Positions 29,889 to 38,477 of a DNA stretch of 62,118 nt are shown here, piece after piece. A model generated the notes under the pieces. It saw only the letters and a list, made by a program, of their open reading frames with translations. It ran no database searches and was not told the DNA's origin. The DNA is from Candidatus Neomarinimicrobiota bacterium (GTDB lineage Bacteria; Fidelibacterota; SORT01), in contig JACZTG010000006.1 of the NCBI GenBank assembly GCA_022573815.1, positions 1 to 62,118 of the forward strand. Reading direction: 5' to 3'. How positions within the stretch are numbered: position 1 is the stretch's first letter; each line of letters begins with the position of its first letter. Made by a program: the position numbers and the translations under genes.

Positions 29889-30284
29889 TTATTCTTCTTC
29901 TCCGCTTTTTTCTTCCTTATCGTTTTCCGAATCCTTTTCGTCCGGCTTCACATCAGATGATGTTTTTTCGTCCTCAGGTTCTTCATCTTCAGACACTTCT
30001 TCAGGAGGTTTTTCTTCCCCTTTGTTTTTTTCATCCATAAAATTCATTTTCAACTCATTAAGCATTTGTTTAAGAAATTTATTTTCTTCCTCGCTCAGAT
30101 TGCCTTCGGTCTTTTTCTTTATCATATCCAACATATCAATTGATAATTCAGCCTGCCCCAAATTTCTCTCAACCTTGTCGGTTATAGGATTTTTCAGCTT
30201 CCCCATCTGCTGCATAGCGGCAGAGTGTAGAGACAACACTAAATTCATAAACAATTGGTCTAATTTATTCTCGGTTTCGCTCAT
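29889..30284 (-). CDS. DUF1844 family protein with acidic tail
   Basis: 131 residues: a helical DUF1844 domain (FMNLVLSLHSAAMQQMGKLK, then AELSIDMLDMIKKKTEGNLS) followed by a tail of about 45 residues made mainly of Glu, Asp, Lys and Ser. DUF1844 proteins are small, widespread and uncharacterised. It is directly upstream of the DUF2723 gene with no gap, so they are co-transcribed. Confidence 0.8.
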   Translation of the reverse strand: MSETENKLDQLFMNLVLSLHSAAMQQMGKLKNPITDKVERNLGQAELSIDMLDMIKKKTEGNLSEEENKFLKQMLNELKMNFMDEKNKGEEKPPEEVSEDEEPEDEKTSSDVKPDEKDSENDKEEKSGEEE

Positions 30285-30360
30285 CTCTTCTCTTCAGTCA
30301 ATTTTACAAAGTATACGAACGGAAAAGTTAACTACTACTGACATTCTCCGCAAACGTTAA

Positions 30361-32466
30361 TTATCCCGTTTCGATAAATTTTAATCGGTCTGAATAACTA
30401 CTCATAAACCTGTCTCTAAGCAATCTGTTCTCCGGTTTTCTCAAATGCGGATCTTCTTCGGTCAGATTAAAAGCCGATGTTCTAGCGTCTTTTGCGATAT
30501 GGGCATCCTCAATGATATCCGCTAATTTAAAATCCGGAATTCCGTGCTGTCGCTTACCAAAGAAATCCCCATAACCGCGCTGTTTCAGGTCTTCCTGTGC
30601 GATTACAAATCCATCGTTACTCTCCATTAACACATTCAACCGCCGCTGCGCCGCCGCTCCTTTGGAATCGCTTATCATTATAAAGTATGATTTGTTTCCA
30701 CCCCTTCCAATCCTGCCTCTCAGCTGATGAAGCTGTGATAGCCCGAACCGTTCGGCGTTTTCCACAAGCATGACAGTTGCGTTAGGAATATCAATTCCGA
30801 CTTCAATCACGGTGGTAGTTATCAGCGCATCAACATTTCCGTTAGAAAAACCGTTCATTACCGTCTCTTTTTCCTCAGCGCTCATCCTGCCGTGTAACAA
30901 CGCGAGATTAAATTCGGGGAAAATTTTATTCTCCAAATTGTCAAACGCTTTCACTGCCGCCTGCAAATCAATTTTTTCAGATTCTTCTATAAGAGGATAA
31001 AGTATGAACGCTTGTTCTCCGGCCTTAAACCTCCCTTTTAGGAATTCATATATCTTATGACGATTAACAGCGCTTCTTAGTTCTGTGCGAACTTTTCTCC
31101 TGCCTGCCGGCATCTCGGTCAGGTACGATACATCAAGGTCTGCGTAAATCGACATTGCCAGCGAACGGGGAATAGGAGTGGCGCTCATAATCAGAATATC
31201 CGGATTCACTCCCTTTATCATTAATCCGGCTCTTTGCTCCACACCAAAACGGTGCTGCTCATCTATTACGGCAAACCCGAGATTTTTAAATTGAACTTCA
31301 TCATACAATAAAGCATGTGTGCCGATGACCAAATCAGATTCTCCATTCGACAACGATTGAAATATCGTTTTTCTTTTCGTCCCGGTTAGTCCGCCCTTCA
31401 GCTGCACGATCTTCACGCCGGTGTCCTTAAAGAACTTAACAGCGTTCTGAAAGTGTTGATCACTTAGAATTTCGGTAGGCGCCATAATTGCCGCCTGATA
31501 TCCTGACCCGATAGCGATAGCAGAGGCTAAAAACGCCACCACGGTTTTCCCGGAACCTACATCACCCTGCAACAGCCGTTGCATTGGAGATGATTCGCTC
31601 ATATCCTTTCTGATATCTCCCATTACCTTTTTCTGCGAATCCGTTAATTCAAAAGGAAGAGATTTAAAGACACTGCTCAACAGTTCGTTTTTCGATTTAA
31701 ACTTGATTCCAATTCGGCTTTTCTTTGTTGAGTGTTTTCTTACTGCCAAAAGTAATTGGTAAAAGAACAACTCATCGAATTTCAATCTGAATATCGCCTT
31801 TTGAAGAATGTCACCATCATCCGCGAAATGTATTTGCTTCAATGCCTCCGGGAGGTTCAGCAGGTTATTTTCGTCAATTGTATTGTGAGGCAAATATTCT
31901 TTTACAAGCCCCGTTAAAGCGGCTACTGAATTCTTTATAATTTTCAATATTCCGTTGGAATCTAATCGTACCTTTTTCAATCCATCGGTGGAAGGATATA
32001 CTGGTATAATTGCTCCCGTCTTGAGAGGGTCTTGCCCACTTCCAAGAATATCAAATTCGGGGTGAATCATGGTGAACTGATTCGCATATATACCCACCTT
32101 GCTGTGAACAGCGATCAGCTGGTTTTCCTTGAATCTCTTTTGAACGAATCTGATTCCGTTAAACCATGTGCAAGCAAGTATTCCGGTTCCGTCATCAAGA
32201 AGTATCTTAAATCTTCTACGCCGCCCTCTTTCTAATCCGAAGGAAACCACTTCGCCCACGACGGTGGAAAGATTGTCTTTCTCAAGTTCTTCTATCGGAG
32301 TGATGGAGCGTCTGTCGAGATACCTTCTGGGATAATAATAGAGCAGGTCTCCCGCTGTGTGAACTCCTGTTGACGCAAATGCCTCTCCGCGCTTCGGTCC
32401 AATCCCACTCAAGTACTGAATGGGCGTGGAAAGGTTCAGCTCGGCTGAAAGGTTTTCATTTCTCAT
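30361..32466 (-). CDS. recG: ATP-dependent DNA helicase RecG
   Basis: A 701-residue branch-migration helicase for stalled forks and recombination. An N-terminal wedge/OB domain (VGEVVSFGLERGRRRRFKIL) is followed by the two RecA domains: GDVGSGKT near residue 300, DEQHRFG (motif II) and QLRGRIGRG (motif VI), then the C-terminal TRG segment (ERFGLSQ..GYGDFFG). The length is normal. It lies 69 bases after valS on the same strand, with a palindrome between them. Confidence 0.95.
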   Translation of the reverse strand: MRNENLSAELNLSTPIQYLSGIGPKRGEAFASTGVHTAGDLLYYYPRRYLDRRSITPIEELEKDNLSTVVGEVVSFGLERGRRRRFKILLDDGTGILACTWFNGIRFVQKRFKENQLIAVHSKVGIYANQFTMIHPEFDILGSGQDPLKTGAIIPVYPSTDGLKKVRLDSNGILKIIKNSVAALTGLVKEYLPHNTIDENNLLNLPEALKQIHFADDGDILQKAIFRLKFDELFFYQLLLAVRKHSTKKSRIGIKFKSKNELLSSVFKSLPFELTDSQKKVMGDIRKDMSESSPMQRLLQGDVGSGKTVVAFLASAIAIGSGYQAAIMAPTEILSDQHFQNAVKFFKDTGVKIVQLKGGLTGTKRKTIFQSLSNGESDLVIGTHALLYDEVQFKNLGFAVIDEQHRFGVEQRAGLMIKGVNPDILIMSATPIPRSLAMSIYADLDVSYLTEMPAGRRKVRTELRSAVNRHKIYEFLKGRFKAGEQAFILYPLIEESEKIDLQAAVKAFDNLENKIFPEFNLALLHGRMSAEEKETVMNGFSNGNVDALITTTVIEVGIDIPNATVMLVENAERFGLSQLHQLRGRIGRGGNKSYFIMISDSKGAAAQRRLNVLMESNDGFVIAQEDLKQRGYGDFFGKRQHGIPDFKLADIIEDAHIAKDARTSAFNLTEEDPHLRKPENRLLRDRFMSSYSDRLKFIETG

Positions 32467-32518
32467 TCTGATAGATAAGTTTATTACAACAGGAGTTATT
32501 ATTATTCCGAATCATAAT

Positions 32519-32531
32519 AACAGCTGCTGTT
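32519..32531 (-). terminator. Possible terminator after valS
   Basis: AACAGC-A-GCTGTT, a perfect 13-base palindrome, starts 4 bases beyond the valS stop and is followed on the minus strand by ATTATGATT. The stem is short and the U tract poor, so read-through into recG is likely. Confidence 0.3.
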
Positions 32532-32535
32532 TTCC

Positions 32536-35175
32536 CTAAGAAGCCTTCGTAAGCCATTCAAGGTTGGTTTTAATCTTAGAAATCTTCGCGCTGAAATCTT
32601 TCTCCTTCTGACGTTCTTTTTCAACTATATCGGCGGGAGCATTTTGTAAAAAAGATTTATCAGAAAGTTTTTTATTTACTGCTTGAAGAGCTTTCTCCAC
32701 GTTTTCCAAATCTTTATTCAGGCGTTCCGCTTCTACTTCCGTATCAATCAATCCTTCAAGCGGAACTATCAGTTCAATATTTCTTACAATGTCCGTAGCG
32801 GCTAATTTATCCCGAACAACCTCCCCATTAAAGCTTATTGATTCTAATTTGCAAAGATTTTCCATATATGAACGGTTATTTTCTATAATTTTCGTCTCCG
32901 CATCAGTTGCTCCTACAATAATCAATGAGCCTTTTACGGACGGAGGAACGCTCATCTGGCTTCGTATAGTGCGAACAGAAGTGCTCAGTTCCTGTATCAG
33001 AGTCATTTCTTCTTCCGCCTGTGAATTTTTCATCTTCTCATTCGATTCGGGATATGCGCTGAGCATAATGCTTTCTTCACCTGACAATGTGGAATACACT
33101 TCTTCTGTAACAAAAGGAACAAACGGGTGTAACAGCTGCATCGCTCCTTTTAATACCGTAACGGCAACCGCAAGCGCGGAATCTTTTCGCTCTTTATCCT
33201 CAGAATAAAGCCGTTCCTTTATCAATTCAAGATACCAATCGCAGTATTCTCCCCAGAAAAACTTATACGCTTTGTCTAAAGCATTGGAGATTTTGAAATC
33301 TTCAATTTCCCGGTTAATCGCGGAAATAGCGGTGTTATACCTTGATAGAATCCACCTGTCCGCAAGTTCCAAATTATCGCTCTGTATTTCGGGCAGTTGA
33401 GTCTCATCCATATTAGAATATATGAATCGAAAAGCGTTCCAGATTTTATTAGTGAAGTTCCTGCCAATTTCAAAATCTTTTTCATTTATCCTGATATCCA
33501 ATCCCTCGGGAGCAAGACTCAGAATAGAAAATCTGACTGCGTCTGCGCTGTACATTTCAACCATTTTCAGCGGGTCAATGCCGTTACCAAGTGATTTACT
33601 CATTTTGCGTCCGCTCTCATCGCGGACAACCCCGTGAAGATAAATATCACTGAACGGAATCTTTTCCATGAACTCCAAACCCGACATAATCATCCGGGCA
33701 ACCCAGAAAAAAAGAATTTCATGGCCTGTGACAAGAGTATCAGTCGGATAAAAATATTCCAGTTCTTTTGTTTTTTCAGGCCATCCTAAAGTTGAGAAAG
33801 GCCACAACCATGAGGAAAACCATGTATCGAGAACATCCGGGTCCTGTTTCAGCTTCCCTGAACACTTCACGCATTCGTCCGGCTCCTCCCGGGCAACCAT
33901 AATCTCGCCGCACTCGGCGCAGTGATACGCGGGGATTCTGTGTCCCCACCAGAGTTGTCTTGAAATACACCAATCTCTGATATTTTCCATCCAGTGGAAA
34001 TATGTCTTTTCCCATTTGGCGGGATGAATCTTAATCTCTTTAGATTTAACCGCATTAAGCGCTTTTTCAGCTAAAGGACCAATTTTTACGAACCATTGTG
34101 TAGATAAATATGGTTCCACAATTGTTCCGCATCTGTAACAATGGCCGACGCTGTAAGTATGATCTTCAACTTTGGTTAGAAGATTTTGTTCTTCAAGATG
34201 AGTTACCACTAATTCTCTCGCCTTAAACCGGTCTAAGCCGGCGTACGGTCCTGCATTTTTATTCAGAGTCCCGTCTTCGTTTAGAATTTGTATGCTGTCA
34301 AGATCATGACGTTTTCCCATTTGAAAATCATTCGGGTCATGGGCAGGAGTAACCTTCACCACGCCCGTACCAAATTCAGGGTCCACAAACGAATCTTCGA
34401 TTACGCGAAGTTTTCTGTCGAGTAACGGCAGGATTACCGTCTTTCCAATTAAATCCTTATACCTGTCGTCTTTTGGATTTATCGCTACGGCAGTGTCGCC
34501 TAACATCGTCTCCGGTCTTGTTGTTGCAACTGTCACAAAATCATCGGAATCCTCCACACGGTATTTGATATGCCAGAGAGAGCCGTTTATTTCTTTGTGC
34601 TCGGCTTCTTCATCCGAAAGAGCCGTTCCGCAGCGCGGACACCAGTTTATTATATACTTGCCTCTGTAAATCAAATCGCGTTCATAGAGGGACACAAAAA
34701 CTTCTTTTACCGCTAAGGAAAGACCTTCATCCATTGTGAATCGCTCTCTGTCCCAATCACAGGCGCAGCCGAGCGTTTTGAGCTGTTCGGTTATCTTGTT
34801 GCCCTTTTCTTCCTTCCATTTCCATACTCTTTCAACAAATTTTTCTCTGCCGAGCTTGTGCCTGTCGAGACCTTCTTTCTCCAGCTGTTTTTCCACAACA
34901 TTCTGAGTCGCAATGCCCGCATGATCGGTACCGGGCATCCAGAGTGTTTCGAAACCGTTCATTTTTTTATACCTTATCAATACGTCCTGAAGTGTGTTGT
35001 TATACGCATGTCCAAGGTGGAGCTCCGCTGTGACATTCGGCGGTGGGATAACTATCGTGTATGGAGTTTTTCTGCTGTTTGGATCAGCGTGAAAGTATTT
35101 ATTCTCCATCCATTGCTTATACCGGCGTTGTTCTACGCCCTTAGGGTCATAGATTTTACCAATTTCTTTTTTCAT
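32536..35175 (-). CDS. valS: Valyl-tRNA synthetase
   Basis: An 879-residue class Ia synthetase with the HIGH motif as HLGH (53-56), a connective editing domain with zinc-like CxxC pairs (CPRCG, CYRCG, CAECG), KMSKS followed by LGNGIDPL, an anticodon-binding domain and a C-terminal coiled-coil arm (LENVEKALQAVNKK). I place the start at ATG 35175 (MKKEIGKIYDP); the frame extends 27 codons further, but that part overlaps the upstream gene and does not resemble ValS. It begins 2 bases after the cNMP-binding gene stop. Confidence 0.96.
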   Translation of the reverse strand: MKKEIGKIYDPKGVEQRRYKQWMENKYFHADPNSRKTPYTIVIPPPNVTAELHLGHAYNNTLQDVLIRYKKMNGFETLWMPGTDHAGIATQNVVEKQLEKEGLDRHKLGREKFVERVWKWKEEKGNKITEQLKTLGCACDWDRERFTMDEGLSLAVKEVFVSLYERDLIYRGKYIINWCPRCGTALSDEEAEHKEINGSLWHIKYRVEDSDDFVTVATTRPETMLGDTAVAINPKDDRYKDLIGKTVILPLLDRKLRVIEDSFVDPEFGTGVVKVTPAHDPNDFQMGKRHDLDSIQILNEDGTLNKNAGPYAGLDRFKARELVVTHLEEQNLLTKVEDHTYSVGHCYRCGTIVEPYLSTQWFVKIGPLAEKALNAVKSKEIKIHPAKWEKTYFHWMENIRDWCISRQLWWGHRIPAYHCAECGEIMVAREEPDECVKCSGKLKQDPDVLDTWFSSWLWPFSTLGWPEKTKELEYFYPTDTLVTGHEILFFWVARMIMSGLEFMEKIPFSDIYLHGVVRDESGRKMSKSLGNGIDPLKMVEMYSADAVRFSILSLAPEGLDIRINEKDFEIGRNFTNKIWNAFRFIYSNMDETQLPEIQSDNLELADRWILSRYNTAISAINREIEDFKISNALDKAYKFFWGEYCDWYLELIKERLYSEDKERKDSALAVAVTVLKGAMQLLHPFVPFVTEEVYSTLSGEESIMLSAYPESNEKMKNSQAEEEMTLIQELSTSVRTIRSQMSVPPSVKGSLIIVGATDAETKIIENNRSYMENLCKLESISFNGEVVRDKLAATDIVRNIELIVPLEGLIDTEVEAERLNKDLENVEKALQAVNKKLSDKSFLQNAPADIVEKERQKEKDFSAKISKIKTNLEWLTKAS

Positions 35176-35177
35176 TG

Positions 35178-35687
35178 TTATTGGCGGGAAAGAGCTAAAC
35201 TGAAGGCTGTTGTGATTTTCAAAACGTTTGCGTTGGTCGTTCTTAACCGCTGGCATAAAACTGCTGCAATATTCTTGAGAAGCTTAGTTCCGAGAACCGG
35301 GTCATTTTCAGTCAAATCGTTAAAGTCCATTTTTGACAATCGCGCAATAAGCGATTTTGACGTAGTTTTTACGGTAGCGGTTCTTACGCCGTCTTCTTCG
35401 ATAAGACCTACTTCCCCGAAAAAAGTTTTACTGTTCGCATTCAGTCTTATTAAAGATTTTTCCCTGTTATCCACCTCCGAATGATCAATATCTAACGTCA
35501 GCGCTTGTGTAATTTCTACTTCTCCCTCCAAGAGCAGAAAAAGCGATGTTCCCACATCCCCTTCGGAGAATATAATTTCATCCTGATTATAGCTGCGCTC
35601 GACAAATTTATCGCATACTTCGCCAAGCTGGCTATCGCTTAAATCCTTAAATATTATAAATCCCTCTAACTTATTTTTATCAATCAT
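35178..35687 (-). CDS. Stand-alone cyclic-nucleotide-binding domain protein
   Basis: A 169-residue protein that is essentially one cNMP-binding beta-roll (SYNQDEIIFSEGDVGTSLFL, then TFFGEVGLIEEDGVRTATV) with flanking helices. The FGEVGLIEEDGVRTATV segment keeps the Gly-Glu and the Arg of the phosphate-binding cassette, so cAMP or cGMP binding is possible. There is no DNA-binding domain, so it is not a CRP-type regulator. It starts 3 bases after the K+ channel stop, suggesting it senses for that channel. Confidence 0.85.
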   Translation of the reverse strand: MIDKNKLEGFIIFKDLSDSQLGEVCDKFVERSYNQDEIIFSEGDVGTSLFLLLEGEVEITQALTLDIDHSEVDNREKSLIRLNANSKTFFGEVGLIEEDGVRTATVKTTSKSLIARLSKMDFNDLTENDPVLGTKLLKNIAAVLCQRLRTTNANVLKITTAFSLALSRQ

Positions 35688-35690
35688 AAT

Positions 35691-36851
35691 TTAATCCTGT
35701 TTCACTCCGATGATGAGCGCCACGTCATTTTTTTCAATCGTCAGAGTTCTCGGCGGATTTATCTCTACCCGATGACCCTTCTCATCTTCAATATTTATTC
35801 CGGATTCCTCAAATTTTCTCGCTATAAATTTATCCAACGAACTTGCGTCCGCAGATAGTATATCAGATATTTGCACAGCTGCTCTTTCAGACGTAATGCC
35901 AATTAATATTCCCTCGCCTGATTCATTAAAATAATCTGATAAATCCCCGAAAGTTGTTCCTATTTTGTCAGACGGTATTTCAAACCGCTGAAGATTCATC
36001 CGAACATTGTAATCTAACAGCTCATTGAACGTCTGGGGAATTCCCGGATTTGCAATATGAGAGGCGAGAAGAAAGCCCGTGAATTCATCCTGAAGAACAA
36101 TTTCGTCCACATTAGCGCGCCTTAGATGCGCTTTAGTCGCCGGATTGACAACATGGGCATACACGCGTATTTGAGGATTCATAGCCTTCAATGTGAGAGT
36201 AGCGAGAACAGTCCTCTCATCGGGTTCGCTTGTTGACAGTGTGCTGCTATCAGGAACGATAAGCACTGATTGAGCTTTCCTTACATTGGCAAGTTCCAGC
36301 ACCGGCTCGCTTGTAAAATCGCCCCGAACATATTTTATTTCTACGCCTTTATATTTGGAAAGGATGGTATTTATTTCATCTTCGGCAAGCTCATTTACAA
36401 GTACGATGTTGAGTACCTTTTCATCGCTAAGCTTCATAAGCGATTCCAATACTGACTCAGAGTGATTATACCAACCGCACAATACTATATGATTTTCAAA
36501 ATTTATTTGTTCCAATCCTTTATCCTCTCGAATTTTTCTCGCAACGTAGATGGAAGAAATAGTCGCCGTGAATATAGATACGAGGGCAACCCCTGAAAAC
36601 ATTATCACAGCTCCTATTAATCGTCCTCCAACCGTAACAGGTATTTTATCGCCATATCCGACTGTGGTCATCGTCACAAGAGCCCACCACGCCGCCTGAA
36701 ATATCGTATCAAAGTGTTCGGCATTTTGTTCTCTTTCAAAGAAAAATACGACTACCGCGCCAATCGTCATCACCATAAAAATCACTACTAAGACCTTGAG
36801 CACCATGCCCTCGATCAAAATATTCATACCTGATTTTATCGTTTTAAACAT
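35691..36851 (-). CDS. Two-helix potassium channel with RCK (TrkA-N) domain
   Basis: A 386-residue protein: membrane helix (about 16-38), pore helix, selectivity filter TVGYGD (63-68), second helix (about 78-104), then an RCK domain starting HIVLCGWYNHSES (121-133). Its GW-type nucleotide motif resembles MthK, and a TrkA-C-like end follows. It should form a tetrameric K+ channel gated by a ligand on the RCK ring. The promoter at 36883-36910 precedes it; the cNMP-binding gene and valS follow within a few bases. Confidence 0.9.
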   Translation of the reverse strand: MFKTIKSGMNILIEGMVLKVLVVIFMVMTIGAVVVFFFEREQNAEHFDTIFQAAWWALVTMTTVGYGDKIPVTVGGRLIGAVIMFSGVALVSIFTATISSIYVARKIREDKGLEQINFENHIVLCGWYNHSESVLESLMKLSDEKVLNIVLVNELAEDEINTILSKYKGVEIKYVRGDFTSEPVLELANVRKAQSVLIVPDSSTLSTSEPDERTVLATLTLKAMNPQIRVYAHVVNPATKAHLRRANVDEIVLQDEFTGFLLASHIANPGIPQTFNELLDYNVRMNLQRFEIPSDKIGTTFGDLSDYFNESGEGILIGITSERAAVQISDILSADASSLDKFIARKFEESGINIEDEKGHRVEINPPRTLTIEKNDVALIIGVKQD

Positions 36852-36882
36852 AATAAGAGAACGATTCCAGCTCTATTAATTG

Positions 36883-36910
36883 ATATTAAAAATATATGCC
36901 TTAATGTCAA
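36883..36910 (-). promoter_or_regulatory. Promoter for channel-cNMP-valS operon
   Basis: On the minus strand, TTGACA (36910-36905), spacer 16, TAATAT (36888-36883). Expected transcription start is near 36876, about 25 bases before the channel ATG. Confidence 0.5.
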
Positions 36911-36932
36911 TCATTTTCAATAAGTATCAGCA

Positions 36933-38333
36933 TCAATCACTTTTCGGCACTAATAGCGATACCAATTCTATATGCGGCGTATGCGGGAATAAGTCAAACG
37001 GCTGCAACTTGACTAATTTATAGCCTCTTTCGTCAAATAGCTTTACGTCCCGAGCGAATGACGCCGGATTACAGGAAACGTAAATCACCTTTTTAGGCTT
37101 TAAATTAGAAATCCGCTTCGGCATACTCGGATGAATACCGCTTCTTGGGGGATCAAGTATTATCACATCCGGCGTTCCATGAACTTTCCTTATATAATCC
37201 ACATCCCTGAATAGCTCTCTCATATCGCCCGAAATGAAATTACAATTCAACACACCGTTGGATACGGCGTTCCTTCCGGCGCTATCCACCGCTTCCGGCA
37301 ATAATTCAAATCCGGTAACTTTCTGAACCTGAGACGCAATACTGATGGAGATTGAGCCAACACCGCTGTAAAGATCGAAAACATTCATTTTTTCATTCAG
37401 CTCTGCAAAATCAATTATCTTTTGGTATAATAACTCCGCCGCTTTTGTGTTCGTCTGCAAGAATTCCTGAGGTCCGAGTTCAAGATGAACCGATCCGATT
37501 TTTTCATTGAATAAGCCCGAACCGTGCATTACGTTCACCTTTGTTCCGTAGGCTATTGATGCTACACTATCATTTATCACATTTACTACGGTAGTTATTT
37601 CAGGGCAATCTTTGATCAATTTCTTTACAATTTTATCAAGCTTCATCGGTTCGTCATATTTCGTTACAATGTTCACGAACAGGTCATCACTATTTGCCGC
37701 CTGTTTAATAATCAGGTATCGCAGGTTCCCGGAATGGTTTTTGTTGTCATACGGCTTGAATTTGTATTCCTGCGCCGATTTTTTAACGCTTGCTAAAATC
37801 TTATTGGAAACTTCGGATTGTAATCTACAATCATCGATGTCCAAGACTTTTTCATAATTCCCCGGAACGTGCAATCCAAGCGCAAAGTCTTTCGGCTTCT
37901 GCTCATCTTCGTCGGTAAGCCACCTTTTATTTGAGAAAGAAAATTCCATCTTGTTTCTGTAATAGAAAACGTCGGGAGCGGCAATTATCGGCTCAACATT
38001 TACTCCACGCACGCCACCTATATGCTGAAGCACTTCCCCCACCTGTCTCGATTTTTGTTCAAGCTGTTCGCTATAACTTAGATTTTGCAGCGAACATCCG
38101 CCGCAATATTTGAAGTGAGGACACTCAGGATCAACATAGTGTTTCGATTGTTCAATTACGCTGATAGGAATTGCCTCGGCAAATCCTTTTCGTTTCTTTA
38201 TTATTTTCACCTTAAGAGTCTGTCCCGGCAGAGAATTACGAACAAAGAGCGCTAATCCGTCCACTTTCGTAAATCCTTTGCCGCCGAAGCCCAAGGAATC
38301 TATTTTTACTTCTATTTCGTCATTTTTTTTCAG
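36933..38333 (-). CDS. rlmD: 23S rRNA (uracil-5-)-methyltransferase, RlmD/RumA family
   Basis: A TRAM domain comes first, then an Fe-S cluster site of the form CX5CX2C (ECPHFKYCGGC) with a fourth Cys in DIDDCRLQ. The SAM fold follows (MNVFDLYSGVGSISI), with DPPRSGIH and the catalytic Cys in SCNPASFARD. It methylates a uridine of 23S rRNA (or tRNA in related members). The first normal start is TTG 38294, but this cuts off the first TRAM strand. Thirteen in-frame codons upstream (reading KKNDEIEVKIDSLG) restore it, beginning at a CTG (38333) placed 7 bases after GGGG. No ATG, GTG or TTG exists there. I list the CTG start as the better reading. Confidence 0.88.
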   Translation of the reverse strand: MKKNDEIEVKIDSLGFGGKGFTKVDGLALFVRNSLPGQTLKVKIIKKRKGFAEAIPISVIEQSKHYVDPECPHFKYCGGCSLQNLSYSEQLEQKSRQVGEVLQHIGGVRGVNVEPIIAAPDVFYYRNKMEFSFSNKRWLTDEDEQKPKDFALGLHVPGNYEKVLDIDDCRLQSEVSNKILASVKKSAQEYKFKPYDNKNHSGNLRYLIIKQAANSDDLFVNIVTKYDEPMKLDKIVKKLIKDCPEITTVVNVINDSVASIAYGTKVNVMHGSGLFNEKIGSVHLELGPQEFLQTNTKAAELLYQKIIDFAELNEKMNVFDLYSGVGSISISIASQVQKVTGFELLPEAVDSAGRNAVSNGVLNCNFISGDMRELFRDVDYIRKVHGTPDVIILDPPRSGIHPSMPKRISNLKPKKVIYVSCNPASFARDVKLFDERGYKLVKLQPFDLFPHTPHIELVSLLVPKSD

Positions 38334-38422
38334 TTTATTTCCCCTTTATCTGTTATTTAAATTAGTTCCTTTTTAAAGATGCTGCAAGATAAAAGAATGT
38401 TCGCCGGATTCGGACAATAGAA

Positions 38423-38453
38423 ATAAGGGCAAGGTGTATTGCCTTGCCCTTAT
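38423..38453 (-). terminator. Intrinsic terminator after the RND operon
   Basis: A perfect 12-bp stem, ATAAGGGCAAGG with CCTTGCCCTTAT, and a 7-base loop, 24 bases past the RND permease stop. On the minus strand it is followed by TTCTATTG, a short U-rich run. It separates the RND operon from rlmD. Confidence 0.75.
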
Positions 38454-38477
38454 GAGTTTTACTCTGTTATAGTTTTT

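Noticed and set aside
35176-35256. Longer N-terminus of ValS (27 extra codons)
   Set aside because: Overlaps the cNMP-binding gene in another frame and lacks ValS similarity.
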